Shown piece by piece: positions 15,178 through 22,673 of a stretch of 64,000 nt of DNA. Both the position numbers and the translations under genes were made by a program. The DNA lies in contig CAZLXB010000010.1 of the NCBI GenBank assembly GCA_964563545.1, positions 9,634 to 73,633 on the forward strand, written 5' to 3'. Position 1 is the first letter of the stretch. Every line of letters starts with the position of its first letter. This stretch comes from Casp-actino8 sp964563545 (GTDB taxonomy: Bacteria > Actinomycetota > Acidimicrobiia > Acidimicrobiales > Ilumatobacteraceae). The notes under the pieces were generated by a model that did no database searches, was not told where the DNA came from, and was given only the letters and a program-made list of their open reading frames with translations.

Positions 15178-16557
15178 CTACGCCGTGAGTTGGGCGACGA
15201 AGTCGGCGAACACCTCGGCGTAGACGAGTGCGTCGGCTTCGGTGTGCATGATCGAGATCAGCCACTGCTCGTCGAGACCGGGGGGCAAAAGGATGCCGCG
15301 GTTGATGCCGTGGATCCACTGCGCGAAGGCGAGGTCGAAATCCGTCTCCTTGTAGTCGCGGTAGTTGCGGATCGGCTCGGCCGCCCAGGTGACGCAACCC
15401 TTGGCGCCGAACTGGATCGAGTGCGCAGGAAGTCCGGCGTCGTCGATGATCTCGTTGCACGCGTCGACGAGTTTGGTGTTGCGCATGATCGTGGCGTTGG
15501 TGGCCTCGGGCGTGCAGACCTCGGTGAGGACCGCGCGCGCTGCGGCCATGCACAGCGGGTTGCCGTTGTAGGTACCGAGATGAATCACCCGACCACTCGT
15601 GATCTGGTCCATGTACTCGCGCTTGCCGCCGAACGCGCCGAGCGGCAGACCGCCACCGATCGACTTGGCCAGGGCCACCAGATCGGGAGTTACGCCGAGA
15701 ACACCGGTCGCCCCACCCCAACCAGCCGTGATACCAGTCTTGACCTCGTCGAAGATGAGGAGAGTGCCGTAGCGCTCGGTGATCTCGCGGACGGCCTGCA
15801 GATACCCGGGCTGCGGGAGGCAGATGCCGATGTTCTCCATCACGGGTTCGACGATGAAACACGCGACATCGCGGTTCTTGAGCGCCCGTTCGAGAGCCTC
15901 AGGATCGTTGTAAGGCACGACGATCGTGTCGCCGAGCACGGCCTTGGTGACACCCGCGGTGGCCGGCACCGGGATGGGTGCGTCGGCCGGACCGGCTTCG
16001 GAGATCTTGGGCTTCATGGAGATCATGACTTCGTCGTGATGACCGTGATAACCACCCTCGACCTTGACGATCTTGTCGCGACCGGTGGCCCCACGCGCCA
16101 CGCGGATGGCATCCATGGTCGCTTCAGTACCTGAGTTCGTGAAGCGCCACATGGGCAGGCCGTAACGCGCACCGAGTAGTTCGGCGACTTCGGCGTTGTT
16201 CTCGCTCGGCGTCACGAACAGCGTGCCGTGGTCGAGTTGGGTCTCGATCGCGGCGCGCACCGCAGGGTGCACATGACCACTGAACAGTGCTCCGAAGCCC
16301 ATGTTGTAATCGACGTACTTGTTGCCGTCGACGTCCCACATGTAAGCCGCGTCGGCCGAGCGCACGACCACAGGGTGCGGGTCGTAGGCCTGGAAACTCG
16401 ACGGGACTCCGAGAGGCAGGACTTTGCGGGCCCGCTGATTCGCCTGCTGGGACCCTTTGGTTCGCTCCGCGTAGCGGGCAAGTTCGGCGGTGGTGATTCT
16501 CTTGGCCCGCTCCGCCAGATCGCGGGCACTGGTGACTGAAGATTCCGTGGCCGACAC
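15178..16557 (-). CDS. Class-III pyridoxal-phosphate aminotransferase (glutamate-1-semialdehyde aminomutase-like)
   Basis: A 459-aa fold-type I PLP enzyme. Landmarks are SGTEATMDAIRVARG (cofactor phosphate), the GYHGHHD loop, IFDEVKTG (Asp that protonates PLP) and ALAKSIGGG with the Schiff-base lysine. It resembles HemL and related beta-amino-acid aminotransferases. Because no other haem gene is near and it is longer than typical HemL, hemL is not assigned. GTG 16557 is preferred to GTG 16566 because AAGGAG lies 8 nt before it and overlaps the earlier codon. Confidence 0.85.
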   Translation of the reverse strand: MSATESSVTSARDLAERAKRITTAELARYAERTKGSQQANQRARKVLPLGVPSSFQAYDPHPVVVRSADAAYMWDVDGNKYVDYNMGFGALFSGHVHPAVRAAIETQLDHGTLFVTPSENNAEVAELLGARYGLPMWRFTNSGTEATMDAIRVARGATGRDKIVKVEGGYHGHHDEVMISMKPKISEAGPADAPIPVPATAGVTKAVLGDTIVVPYNDPEALERALKNRDVACFIVEPVMENIGICLPQPGYLQAVREITERYGTLLIFDEVKTGITAGWGGATGVLGVTPDLVALAKSIGGGLPLGAFGGKREYMDQITSGRVIHLGTYNGNPLCMAAARAVLTEVCTPEATNATIMRNTKLVDACNEIIDDAGLPAHSIQFGAKGCVTWAAEPIRNYRDYKETDFDLAFAQWIHGINRGILLPPGLDEQWLISIMHTEADALVYAEVFADFVAQLTA

Positions 16558-16688
16558 GGGTATCACTCCTTCGAGATGATTCGAGGCTACCAGAGGCCCC
16601 TTCCGCCTGTCACCAGCCTCTTTGTCATGCTTTTCCGGTTGGCATCGGTGCGAATCACCCTGCGTGCTGGCAGAATCGTGGAGTCCAT

Positions 16689-16766
16689 GGTGGACGTAGC
16701 TCAGTCGGTTAGAGCGTCAGGTTGTGGCCCTGAAGGCCGGGGGTTCGATTCCCCTCGTTCACCCCA
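16689..16766 (+). tRNA. tRNA-His (anticodon GUG)
   Basis: Cloverleaf with acceptor GTGGACG/CGTTCAC, anticodon loop TTGTGGC (anticodon GTG) and T loop TTCGATT. An extra G at 16689 opposite C73 is the -1 G typical of tRNA-His. The 3' end reads CCA, so CCA appears encoded. Confidence 0.95.
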
Positions 16767-16812
16767 AAGTTCGACGTGATCGGTTCCGGCGTCGTCGCTG
16801 TCGCCGCAATGC

Positions 16813-16842
16813 TTGGGCGTCATCGAACGCTGCGCCTACACT
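16813..16842 (+). promoter_or_regulatory. Promoter of tRNA-Lys
   Basis: -35 TTGGGC (16813-16818), an 18-nt spacer and -10 TACACT (16837-16842), 15 nt before the mature tRNA. The rpmB promoter has the same TTGGGC-18-TAnnnT form. Confidence 0.6.
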
Positions 16843-16857
16843 TCGCCTTTGCGTTTT

Positions 16858-16932
16858 GCACCTCTAGCTCAACGGCAGAGCAGTGGACTCTTAATCCATT
16901 GGTTCAGGGTTCGAATCCCTGGGGGTGCACCA
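16858..16932 (+). tRNA. tRNA-Lys (anticodon CUU)
   Basis: Cloverleaf with acceptor GCACCTC/GGGGTGC (one G-U pair), anticodon stem GTGGA/TCCAT around CTCTTAA (anticodon CTT), T loop TTCGAAT, discriminator A and encoded CCA. It ends one nucleotide before the convergent psuG stop. Confidence 0.96.
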
Positions 16933-16933
16933 G

Positions 16934-17836
16934 TCAGCCGCGGTCGATCCGACTGATCTCGACCGCCACCTCGGCCGCCACGGCCGCATTATTCTCGGCC
17001 AGCGCGAGGTTGGCCGGCACGCTTCGGCCCGCGGTGGCCTCACCGATTCGAGCGAGGACGAATGGTGTCACTCCCGGTCCGGTGATCCCCCTCGCCGAAC
17101 AATGGCGCAACGCTTCGTCCACCACCCGATCGAGCATCTGCTGATCGAGTTGTTCGGCCTCCGGAATCGGCACCGTGAGGAGCGTGCCGCCGCGTGATCG
17201 GGCGCGGTGGGCCGACGCGACGTCGGCCGCCGAGTCCATCCGATGTGCGACCCGAAGACCCGACGAACGGGTGTAAAAGGCCGGGAACCAGTCGTGGCGC
17301 CAACCAAGAACCGGAACGCCGATCATCTCGAGATGTTCAAGAGTGCGGGGCAGGTCGAGAAAGGCTTTGGCGCCGGCGCAGACCGTCACCACGTCGTACC
17401 GGGCGATTGCTTCGAGGTCGGCCGAGACGTCGCCGGTGACCTCCGATCCGCGATGCACTCCGCCGATCCCGCCGGTCGCGAACACTGCGATACCGGCCGC
17501 CGACGCGATGGCGAGCGATGCCGACACCGTGGTGGCACCGAAGTCCCACCGTCGGGCCGCCGCCACACCGAGGTCGCGCTCGGCCGCCTTGTGCGCCGCA
17601 CCGAGGATGCGTTCGTGTTCGTGTGGTTCGAGGCCGGCCCGCACCGTGCCGTCGAGAACTGCTGTGATCGCCGGAACAGCACCGGCATCGACGATCACCC
17701 TCCGGCAACGTTCGAGAGCCTCGGCGTTGGCCGGTGAGGGCAGACCCAAGTGGGAAAAGATGGTCGATTCGAGAGCGACCACCGGACGCTTCGCCGCGAC
17801 CGCATCTCGCACCTCGTCCGACAACACGACCTTCAT
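16934..17836 (-). CDS. psuG: Pseudouridine-5'-phosphate glycosidase
   Basis: A 300-aa enzyme that reversibly splits pseudouridine 5'-phosphate into uracil and ribose 5-phosphate. The family signature is complete: VALESTIFSHLGLPSP near the N-terminus, FATGGIGGVHRG in the middle and VVTVCAGAKAFLD after it. No kinase PsuK is adjacent. The stop of the upstream RNA uracil methyltransferase overlaps its ATG 17836 / GTG 17839, so an RNA-modification gene is coupled to a modified-nucleoside salvage gene. Confidence 0.92.
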   Translation of the reverse strand: MKVVLSDEVRDAVAAKRPVVALESTIFSHLGLPSPANAEALERCRRVIVDAGAVPAITAVLDGTVRAGLEPHEHERILGAAHKAAERDLGVAAARRWDFGATTVSASLAIASAAGIAVFATGGIGGVHRGSEVTGDVSADLEAIARYDVVTVCAGAKAFLDLPRTLEHLEMIGVPVLGWRHDWFPAFYTRSSGLRVAHRMDSAADVASAHRARSRGGTLLTVPIPEAEQLDQQMLDRVVDEALRHCSARGITGPGVTPFVLARIGEATAGRSVPANLALAENNAAVAAEVAVEISRIDRG

Positions 17837-19047
17837 CACGACGACAGCCTTTCATCCCGAACGAACCGGCTGACGACTTCCACGTGATGCGTGTGGGGGA
17901 ACAGATCGAGAACCTCGGAATACTCGAAGCGATATCCGGCGCGCGCGAACAGGCCCACATCACGACCGAGCGATGCCGGATCGCACGACACGAGCACCAC
18001 GACCGGCGCGGTGGTGGCGGCCACTACCGACACCGCGGCGGCACCGAGCCCGCTTCGCGCCGGATCGGCGATCACCACCGAGGCCCGGACCGGCCGCCAA
18101 CGCGCGACCTCCGACCTCACGATCTCGGCCGGACGCCCCTTCAGGTTCACCTTGGCATCGGCCACCGCCGACTTGTTCGACTCGACGACGATCACCCGGT
18201 GATCGCGCGGCACGACGGTGGCGGCGAACAATCCCACACCGCCGTAGAGATCGATCACCGGATCCGACGTCCACGTCGTCGGATCACCGGCAGCCCGGCG
18301 AACCGCACGCACCAACGCATGCGCTCCGGTCGGCGAAGCTTGGAAGAATGAGGCCGCCGACACTTGCAGGCGAACCCCCTCGATCTCCTCGTGCACGACT
18401 CCGGTCGGGCCGATCTCGGCCGACACCGGCACCGCGCCCAACGGCACGTCGGTGGGCTCCCACCAAAGGGATTGCTCACCGGAGGCGACCGCCACGCGCA
18501 GACTGACTTCCTCGACGCCGGCCCCGGGCACCGGTGCCACCGAGCGCCGTAGCGCACGCAATGCGGGATCGGCGACGAGACACTCGTCGACCGGCACCAC
18601 TCCGTGACTGCGATGGGCGCGGAATCCGAGCGCCCCGTCTTGATCGACCGCCCAGCGCATCGTGGTCCGACACGAGTCGACCGGAAGTTCCTCCGGGGAG
18701 TCGACCACGACCGGATCGGTCAACTTGCCGAGGCGCACCAACGACTCGAGGACGATGTCGTGCTTGATGCGTCGTTGAAGATCGATCGTCGCGTGCTGCA
18801 GATCGCAACCTCCACAACCCGACGCGACGTACGGGCAGGGCGGCTCGACTCGTCGCTCATTGGCCTCGACGATCCGGACGATCTCGGCGCGCGCGTAGTC
18901 CTTCGATTGCTTCACGACCCGGATGGCCACGAGCTCCCCCGGCAAGGCCCGTTCGACGAACACCACGCGACCATCGGGCAGACGGGCCAGACCATCACCC
19001 TCGGCCACCACCTTGTCGATGCGTACGGTGATTTCGTCGACGGTCAT
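17836..19047 (-). CDS. TRAM-domain class I SAM-dependent RNA uracil-5-methyltransferase (RumA/TrmA family)
   Basis: A 403-aa enzyme. An N-terminal TRAM RNA-binding domain spans about residues 4-60. Cys residues of an Fe-S cluster are in CPYVASGCGGCDLQH. The SAM site is DLYGGVGLFAATV. The catalytic loop contains VSCDPASLGRD, with the nucleophilic Cys. It methylates C5 of uracil in 23S rRNA or tRNA; the exact site is not predictable. It is the first gene of the operon with psuG. A TAGCCT -10 box is 9 nt before ATG 19047. Confidence 0.9.
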   Translation of the reverse strand: MTVDEITVRIDKVVAEGDGLARLPDGRVVFVERALPGELVAIRVVKQSKDYARAEIVRIVEANERRVEPPCPYVASGCGGCDLQHATIDLQRRIKHDIVLESLVRLGKLTDPVVVDSPEELPVDSCRTTMRWAVDQDGALGFRAHRSHGVVPVDECLVADPALRALRRSVAPVPGAGVEEVSLRVAVASGEQSLWWEPTDVPLGAVPVSAEIGPTGVVHEEIEGVRLQVSAASFFQASPTGAHALVRAVRRAAGDPTTWTSDPVIDLYGGVGLFAATVVPRDHRVIVVESNKSAVADAKVNLKGRPAEIVRSEVARWRPVRASVVIADPARSGLGAAAVSVVAATTAPVVVLVSCDPASLGRDVGLFARAGYRFEYSEVLDLFPHTHHVEVVSRFVRDERLSS

Positions 19048-19056
19048 CTCGTTCCG

Positions 19057-19082
19057 AGGCTAGAGGTTCACTGGGCTAGCGT
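19057..19082. promoter_or_regulatory. Divergent -10 elements, RNA methyltransferase and rpe
   Basis: Minus-strand TAGCCT (19057-19062) faces the methyltransferase; plus-strand TAGCGT (19077-19082) lies 6 nt before rpe GTG 19089. The boxes are 14 nt apart, so the two promoters compete for space. Confidence 0.5.
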
Positions 19083-19088
19083 TCGGGT

Positions 19089-19778
19089 GTGGCCCTGCCG
19101 ATCCAGATCGTTCCTTCGGTCCTGCCGTGCGACTTCGCCCGTCTCGGTGAGGAGATCGAAGCGCTCGACCAGGCCGGTGTCGATCACTTCCAGTGGGACG
19201 TCATGGACGGGCAGTTCGTGCCGAATCTCACCTTTGGACCCGACGTGATCGCCGCCGCTCGGCGACACACCAAGAAGCCTTTCGAGGCTCACCTCATGGT
19301 GCTCACACCTGATGTTCTCGCCCACCGATACGTGGAAGCCGGATGCAGTCGACTCATCGTCCATGTGGAGGCCTGCCCCCATCTGCACCGCACGCTCGGC
19401 AACATCGCGTCACTCGGAGCGGCTCCCGCGGTGGCGCTCAACCCGCACACACCGGTGAGCGCGATCGAGCACGTTCTCGACCTCGTCGACATGGTTCTCG
19501 TGATGACGGTCAACCCGGGTTTCGGCGGCCAGTCGTACATCGCCACCATGGAGCCCAAGATCCGCGAATTGCGCGACCTGATCGGGCGACGCGGTCTCGC
19601 CGACCGCGTGAACATCGAAGTCGACGGCGGCATCGGACCCAACACGATCGCCGGCGCGGCATCGGCCGGTGCCAACGTCCTGATCGCCGGCACGGGTCTT
19701 TTCAAGTACTCCGAAGGACTCGAATTCGCGGTTCGCGACCTGCGCGCTAAGGCCGAGGCCGCGCGCGCCGCCGACTGA
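19089..19778 (+). CDS. rpe: Ribulose-phosphate 3-epimerase
   Basis: A 229-aa TIM-barrel enzyme interconverting ribulose 5-phosphate and xylulose 5-phosphate in the pentose phosphate pathway. Catalytic features are PSVLPCDFARL, WDVMDGQFVPNLTFGP (metal-binding Asp), EAHLMV, MTVNPGFGGQ and EVDGGIGPNT. Length is normal. It is read leaderlessly from GTG 19089, and its 3' end overlaps the convergent exported-protein gene by 32 nt. Confidence 0.97.
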   Translation: MALPIQIVPSVLPCDFARLGEEIEALDQAGVDHFQWDVMDGQFVPNLTFGPDVIAAARRHTKKPFEAHLMVLTPDVLAHRYVEAGCSRLIVHVEACPHLHRTLGNIASLGAAPAVALNPHTPVSAIEHVLDLVDMVLVMTVNPGFGGQSYIATMEPKIRELRDLIGRRGLADRVNIEVDGGIGPNTIAGAASAGANVLIAGTGLFKYSEGLEFAVRDLRAKAEAARAAD

Positions 19779-20406
19779 CGGCGTCAGGTCCGGGCGCCGA
19801 TCCGATCTGGGCGGCCACGGCACGGATGAAGTTGGCCACGAGGGCCAGTACGACGAGTCCGCCGAATACCCATACGAACGGTAAGAGGACGGCCCGCAGC
19901 AACCCACCGCGGTCGTCTCCGAGTGGCGCGAGGACTCCACTTTCGAGGCTCCGCCCGTCGGTGGTGAGGGTCCTGACCGCGTCCTCCAATTCGGGACAAT
20001 CGACGTTCTGTTCTCCGATGCCGATCACCTGATTGCCACCGAAGAGCGGTTCGGGATCGCGGACCTTCGACACCAGTCGACCGCTCGTCTGATCGACTCC
20101 CGCGGCCACGATGTAGGACTCGCCGAATTCGAGAAACCGGACGTCCTCGCCGTAGTCGACGTCGATCAAACCACCGACCGAGAAGCCGTCGACGGATCCG
20201 CCACGTATCTGACGGACCTCGAAGCGGGCCGTGCGACTGTCGGATCCGACCACAGCTCCCACGAAGGTCGCCCGCACCGGCAAGGGGATTTCACAACTCG
20301 CCGGAATGGTCGAATTGGGGATCGTCGGCGCGGTGCTCGCCCCGGCGACCCCGCCGATCGATGCCACGAAAAACGCCACGAGGAGCGGCATCGCGATCCG
20401 GCGCAT
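19747..20406 (-). CDS. Exported membrane-anchored hypothetical protein
   Basis: A 219-aa protein with an N-terminal signal peptide (about residues 1-23, ending near VAGAS), an extracytoplasmic domain with two isolated Cys (ASCEIP and NVDCPE), one C-terminal transmembrane helix (VLLPFVWVFGGLVVLALVA) and an Arg-rich cytoplasmic tail. The topology resembles small surface sensors or tissue-inhibitor-like domains, but no family is recognised. ATG 20406 is 6 nt after TAGGTT. Confidence 0.6.
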   Translation of the reverse strand: MRRIAMPLLVAFFVASIGGVAGASTAPTIPNSTIPASCEIPLPVRATFVGAVVGSDSRTARFEVRQIRGGSVDGFSVGGLIDVDYGEDVRFLEFGESYIVAAGVDQTSGRLVSKVRDPEPLFGGNQVIGIGEQNVDCPELEDAVRTLTTDGRSLESGVLAPLGDDRGGLLRAVLLPFVWVFGGLVVLALVANFIRAVAAQIGSAPGPDAVSRRRARPRP

Positions 20407-20412
20407 GCCCCC

Positions 20413-20418
20413 AACCTA
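20413..20418 (-). promoter_or_regulatory. -10 element of the exported protein gene
   Basis: TAGGTT on the minus strand, 6 nt before ATG 20406. Confidence 0.45.
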
Positions 20419-20442
20419 GTGACGGGATGGAGTGCGACGAGG

Positions 20443-21258
20443 TCAACGACCCTTGAAGACCGGCGGGCGCTTCTCGACCCAGGCCGCGATGGCCTCGGGT
20501 GTGTCCTTCGTACTGAAGTTCACCGACTGCGCCACACCTTCGTCGTCGAGGGCTTCTTCGAATGTCACGTTCATCGCATTGTTGAGCAGTCGCTTCGACT
20601 GGGCGAGTGCGATCGGCGGCAGGGCGATGAGACGAGCCGCCCAGTCGGCCACGAACGAGTCGAGTTCGGCTTCGGGCACGACGCGGTTCACGAGTCCCAT
20701 GCGATCGGCCTCGTGCGCGTCGATGAGATCGGCGAAGAACGCGAGTTCCTTCGCCCGATGCAGACCGACCCGGCGCGGCAGGATCCAGGATCCGCCACCG
20801 TCGAGCGACATTCCGCGCTTCGAGAAGATCTCGGCGAAGCGAGCGGTCTCCCCCGCGACCACGAGGTCGCAACCGAGGGCCATGTTGCATCCCACACCGA
20901 CAGCCACACCGCGAACCTTGGCGATCGTCGGCTGCGGGAGCCGCGACAGAGCCATGATGACCGAGGTGACTTCACGCATCGAGTAGTACGAATGCGAGTG
21001 GCTGCGACCCGCGTTGTCGCCCATGGCCACGAGATCGGCTCCCGAGCAGAATTCGCCTCCGGCTCCGGTGAGGACCACGACCCGGTCGGACGCGCGGTTG
21101 TAGATATCGGTGAAGACCTCATGGAGCTCGATCCACATTCGACCGTTCACGGCGTTCTTACGTTCCGGCCGGTTGAAGGTCACGGTGACCACGCCCCCGC
21201 TCCGCTCGACGAGGATCGTCTCGTACTTCTTGTCGCTGGAATCGGTCTCGGTGCTCAC
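20443..21258 (-). CDS. Enoyl-CoA hydratase/isomerase (crotonase) family protein
   Basis: A 271-aa crotonase-fold acyl-CoA enzyme. It shows NRPERKNAVNG, the first oxyanion-hole segment GGEFCSGADL, the second RGVAVGVGCNMAL, and SLDGGGSWILPRRVG, where an Asp occupies a site that is Glu in classic hydratases. The role is probably beta-oxidation or aromatic catabolism; the substrate is unknown. GTG 21258 is preferred to the longer frame because a -10 box (TATCGT) ends 7 nt before it and the longer form would run into the divergent small gene. Confidence 0.85.
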   Translation of the reverse strand: MSTETDSSDKKYETILVERSGGVVTVTFNRPERKNAVNGRMWIELHEVFTDIYNRASDRVVVLTGAGGEFCSGADLVAMGDNAGRSHSHSYYSMREVTSVIMALSRLPQPTIAKVRGVAVGVGCNMALGCDLVVAGETARFAEIFSKRGMSLDGGGSWILPRRVGLHRAKELAFFADLIDAHEADRMGLVNRVVPEAELDSFVADWAARLIALPPIALAQSKRLLNNAMNVTFEEALDDEGVAQSVNFSTKDTPEAIAAWVEKRPPVFKGR

Positions 21259-21265
21259 CCGACCG

Positions 21266-21273
21266 ACGATAAT
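21266..21273. promoter_or_regulatory. Overlapping divergent leaderless promoters
   Basis: Minus-strand TATCGT (21266-21271) and plus-strand GATAAT (21268-21273) share four base pairs. Each ends exactly 7 nt before its start codon (GTG 21258 and ATG 21281), so both mRNAs should be leaderless and mutually exclusive. Confidence 0.6.
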
Positions 21274-21280
21274 GACCGCC

Positions 21281-21391
21281 ATGGGATTCAACCCGTACCG
21301 GAAGTTTCGTGTCCGACGTGCCGACTACCTGTTCGTGGCCGCCGCCGTGCTGGCCGCGGCTGCGCTCGTGGCGTGGGGCTTCCTTGGCTGA
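21281..21391 (+). CDS. 36-residue small membrane protein
   Basis: Begins MGFNPYRKFRVRRADY, a basic amphipathic head, then one transmembrane helix (LFVAAAVLAAAALVAWGFL) reaching the C-terminus. I recall similar MGFNP-starting mini-proteins in related actinobacteria, so it is probably conserved; this needs a database check. ATG 21281 is fixed by GATAAT 7 nt upstream; ATG 21272 lies too close to that box. Its stop overlaps the start of the zinc-ribbon gene. Function unknown. Confidence 0.6.
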   Translation: MGFNPYRKFRVRRADYLFVAAAVLAAAALVAWGFLG

Positions 21392-21605
21392 ACGTCGACG
21401 ACCCGGCATCTGGGACGGTCTGTACGGGCCGGTCGAGATCCGTCGGGTCCAGCCCTACGAAGCGCGCAAGGTCTACGTGTGTCCGGGCTGCCACCGTGAC
21501 ATCCCGGTCGGACTCGGGCATGTGGTCGCGGTACCACGCGACGCTCCCGATCTACGCCGTCATTGGCATCACGCGTGCTGGCGCAATCGCGCCAAACGTT
21601 CCTAG
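21384..21605 (+). CDS. Small zinc-ribbon-like protein (actinobacterial conserved type)
   Basis: A 73-aa protein. The core is YVCPGCHRDIPVGLGHVV followed by RRHWHHACWR, giving a Cys/Cys/His/Cys metal-site pattern. Actinobacterial relatives are often labelled ATP/GTP-binding protein without evidence. The likely start is TTG 21384, overlapping the upstream stop by 8 nt, with no better ATG or GTG in frame. Its TAG overlaps the convergent yraN stop in the palindrome CTAG. Function unknown. Confidence 0.6.
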   Translation: MAERRRPGIWDGLYGPVEIRRVQPYEARKVYVCPGCHRDIPVGLGHVVAVPRDAPDLRRHWHHACWRNRAKRS

Positions 21606-21949
21606 AACGCCCCTTCGATCACCTCGACCTGATCGCCAACCACGCACACGACGTCGAAGCGAATACTCCGCCGACCCACGCGATGCTCGGCCAACCACAT
21701 GGCGGCCAGACCACGAAGTCGTCGACGTTTGTCGGGGCCGACGGCCGCCGAAGGAGGACCGTAGAGGGTCGAGCGACGGGTCTTGACCTCGACGAAGACG
21801 ATCACGTCGGATGTGGCGGCGATGACGTCGATTTCGCCGTGCCGACCGAGACGGCAATTACGCGCCACGACCTCGTAACCCGCGGACTCGTACCAGCGGA
21901 CGGCGAGATCTTCGCCGCGCCGAGCTTCGATCTGGTTCGGTGCGTTCAG
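21602..21949 (-). CDS. yraN: YraN/UPF0102 family nuclease-like protein with probable CTG start
   Basis: A 115-aa PD-(D/E)XK-fold protein: ARRGEDLAVRWYESAGYEVV, then the nuclease-like site GEIDVIA and FVEVKTRR. The family N-terminus lines up with the codon CTG 21949, whose bases overlap the DUF2469 stop (CTGA). No ATG, GTG or TTG exists in frame between the upstream ATG 22060 and the middle of the domain, so a coupled CTG start is inferred. The alternative is a start deep inside DUF2469 with a 115-nt overlap. Role uncertain (DNA repair or uptake has been proposed for the family). Confidence 0.75.
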   Translation of the reverse strand: MNAPNQIEARRGEDLAVRWYESAGYEVVARNCRLGRHGEIDVIAATSDVIVFVEVKTRRSTLYGPPSAAVGPDKRRRLRGLAAMWLAEHRVGRRSIRFDVVCVVGDQVEVIEGAF

Positions 21950-22257
21950 GCGCGGTCGAGGTCGCTGACTTCGTCGCGCGGGAGCTCCTCGACGTTGACG
22001 TCCTTGAAGCTCAGGATCTTCACTTTCGGAACGAACCGGCTCTTGCGGTACATGTCCCATACCCACGCGTCGATCAACTCCACTTGGATGAGTGGCCGAG
22101 TCGAATCACCACTCACCGTGACATCGACCTTGTTGGCCAGGTAGAAGCGACGCTCGGTCTCGACGGCGTAGCGGAACATCGCCGCGACGTCTTGATACTC
22201 CTGCGCCAACTGGAGCTCGCGCTCGGCCTCGAAATCCTCGAGGTCGTCAGTGCCCAA
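21946..22257 (-). CDS. DUF2469 family protein
   Basis: A 103-aa actinobacterial protein with the diagnostic VETERRFYLANKVDV, DAWVWDMYRKSRFV and FKDVNVEELPRDE. It is normally found between rnhB and yraN; here it keeps yraN but follows rplS directly. No biochemical role is known. It is separated from rplS by 24 nt and coupled to yraN. Confidence 0.88.
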   Translation of the reverse strand: MGTDDLEDFEAERELQLAQEYQDVAAMFRYAVETERRFYLANKVDVTVSGDSTRPLIQVELIDAWVWDMYRKSRFVPKVKILSFKDVNVEELPRDEVSDLDRA

Positions 22258-22281
22258 TGAAGAGGTCCTCGACGGGGACGA

Positions 22282-22629
22282 TCAGAAGTCGCGCTTCTCG
22301 CGGACCTTGGCCGCCTTGCCGGTCCGGTCGCGCAGGTAATAGAGCTTGGCGCGACGAACGTCGCCCTTCTTGACGACTTCGACCTTGGCGACGCTCGGGC
22401 TATGCACCGGGAAGGTGCGCTCCACGCCGACTCCGTAGCTCACCTTGCGCACGGTGTAGGTCTCCTGAACGCCGGACCCCTGACGGGCGATCACGTTGCC
22501 CTGGAACACCTGGACGCGCTCCTTGCCGCTCTCGACGACGCGGACATGGACCTTCAACTCGTCGCCGGGACCGAACTCGGGGATGTCGGAGCGGAGATTC
22601 TGCTGGTCAACGATGTCGGTGGTCTTCAT
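22282..22629 (-). CDS. rplS: 50S ribosomal protein L19
   Basis: A 115-aa protein at the 30S/50S interface. Family features are FGPGDELKVHVRVVE, RVQVFQGNVIARQGSG, YTVRKVSYGVGVERTFPV and the basic C-terminus KLYYLRDRTGKAAKVRE. ATG 22629 gives the standard length; the frame extends upstream without family similarity. It belongs to the rpsP-khpA-rimM-trmD-rplS operon. Confidence 0.98.
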   Translation of the reverse strand: MKTTDIVDQQNLRSDIPEFGPGDELKVHVRVVESGKERVQVFQGNVIARQGSGVQETYTVRKVSYGVGVERTFPVHSPSVAKVEVVKKGDVRRAKLYYLRDRTGKAAKVREKRDF

Positions 22630-22673
22630 GGTGTCGTCCTCGATCGATGGAACCGGCGGGTTCCGGGAACCGT

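Noticed and set aside
15178..16557. Calling the aminotransferase HemL
   Set aside because: It is similar to glutamate-1-semialdehyde aminomutase but longer, and no haem-synthesis genes are nearby. The general class was used instead.
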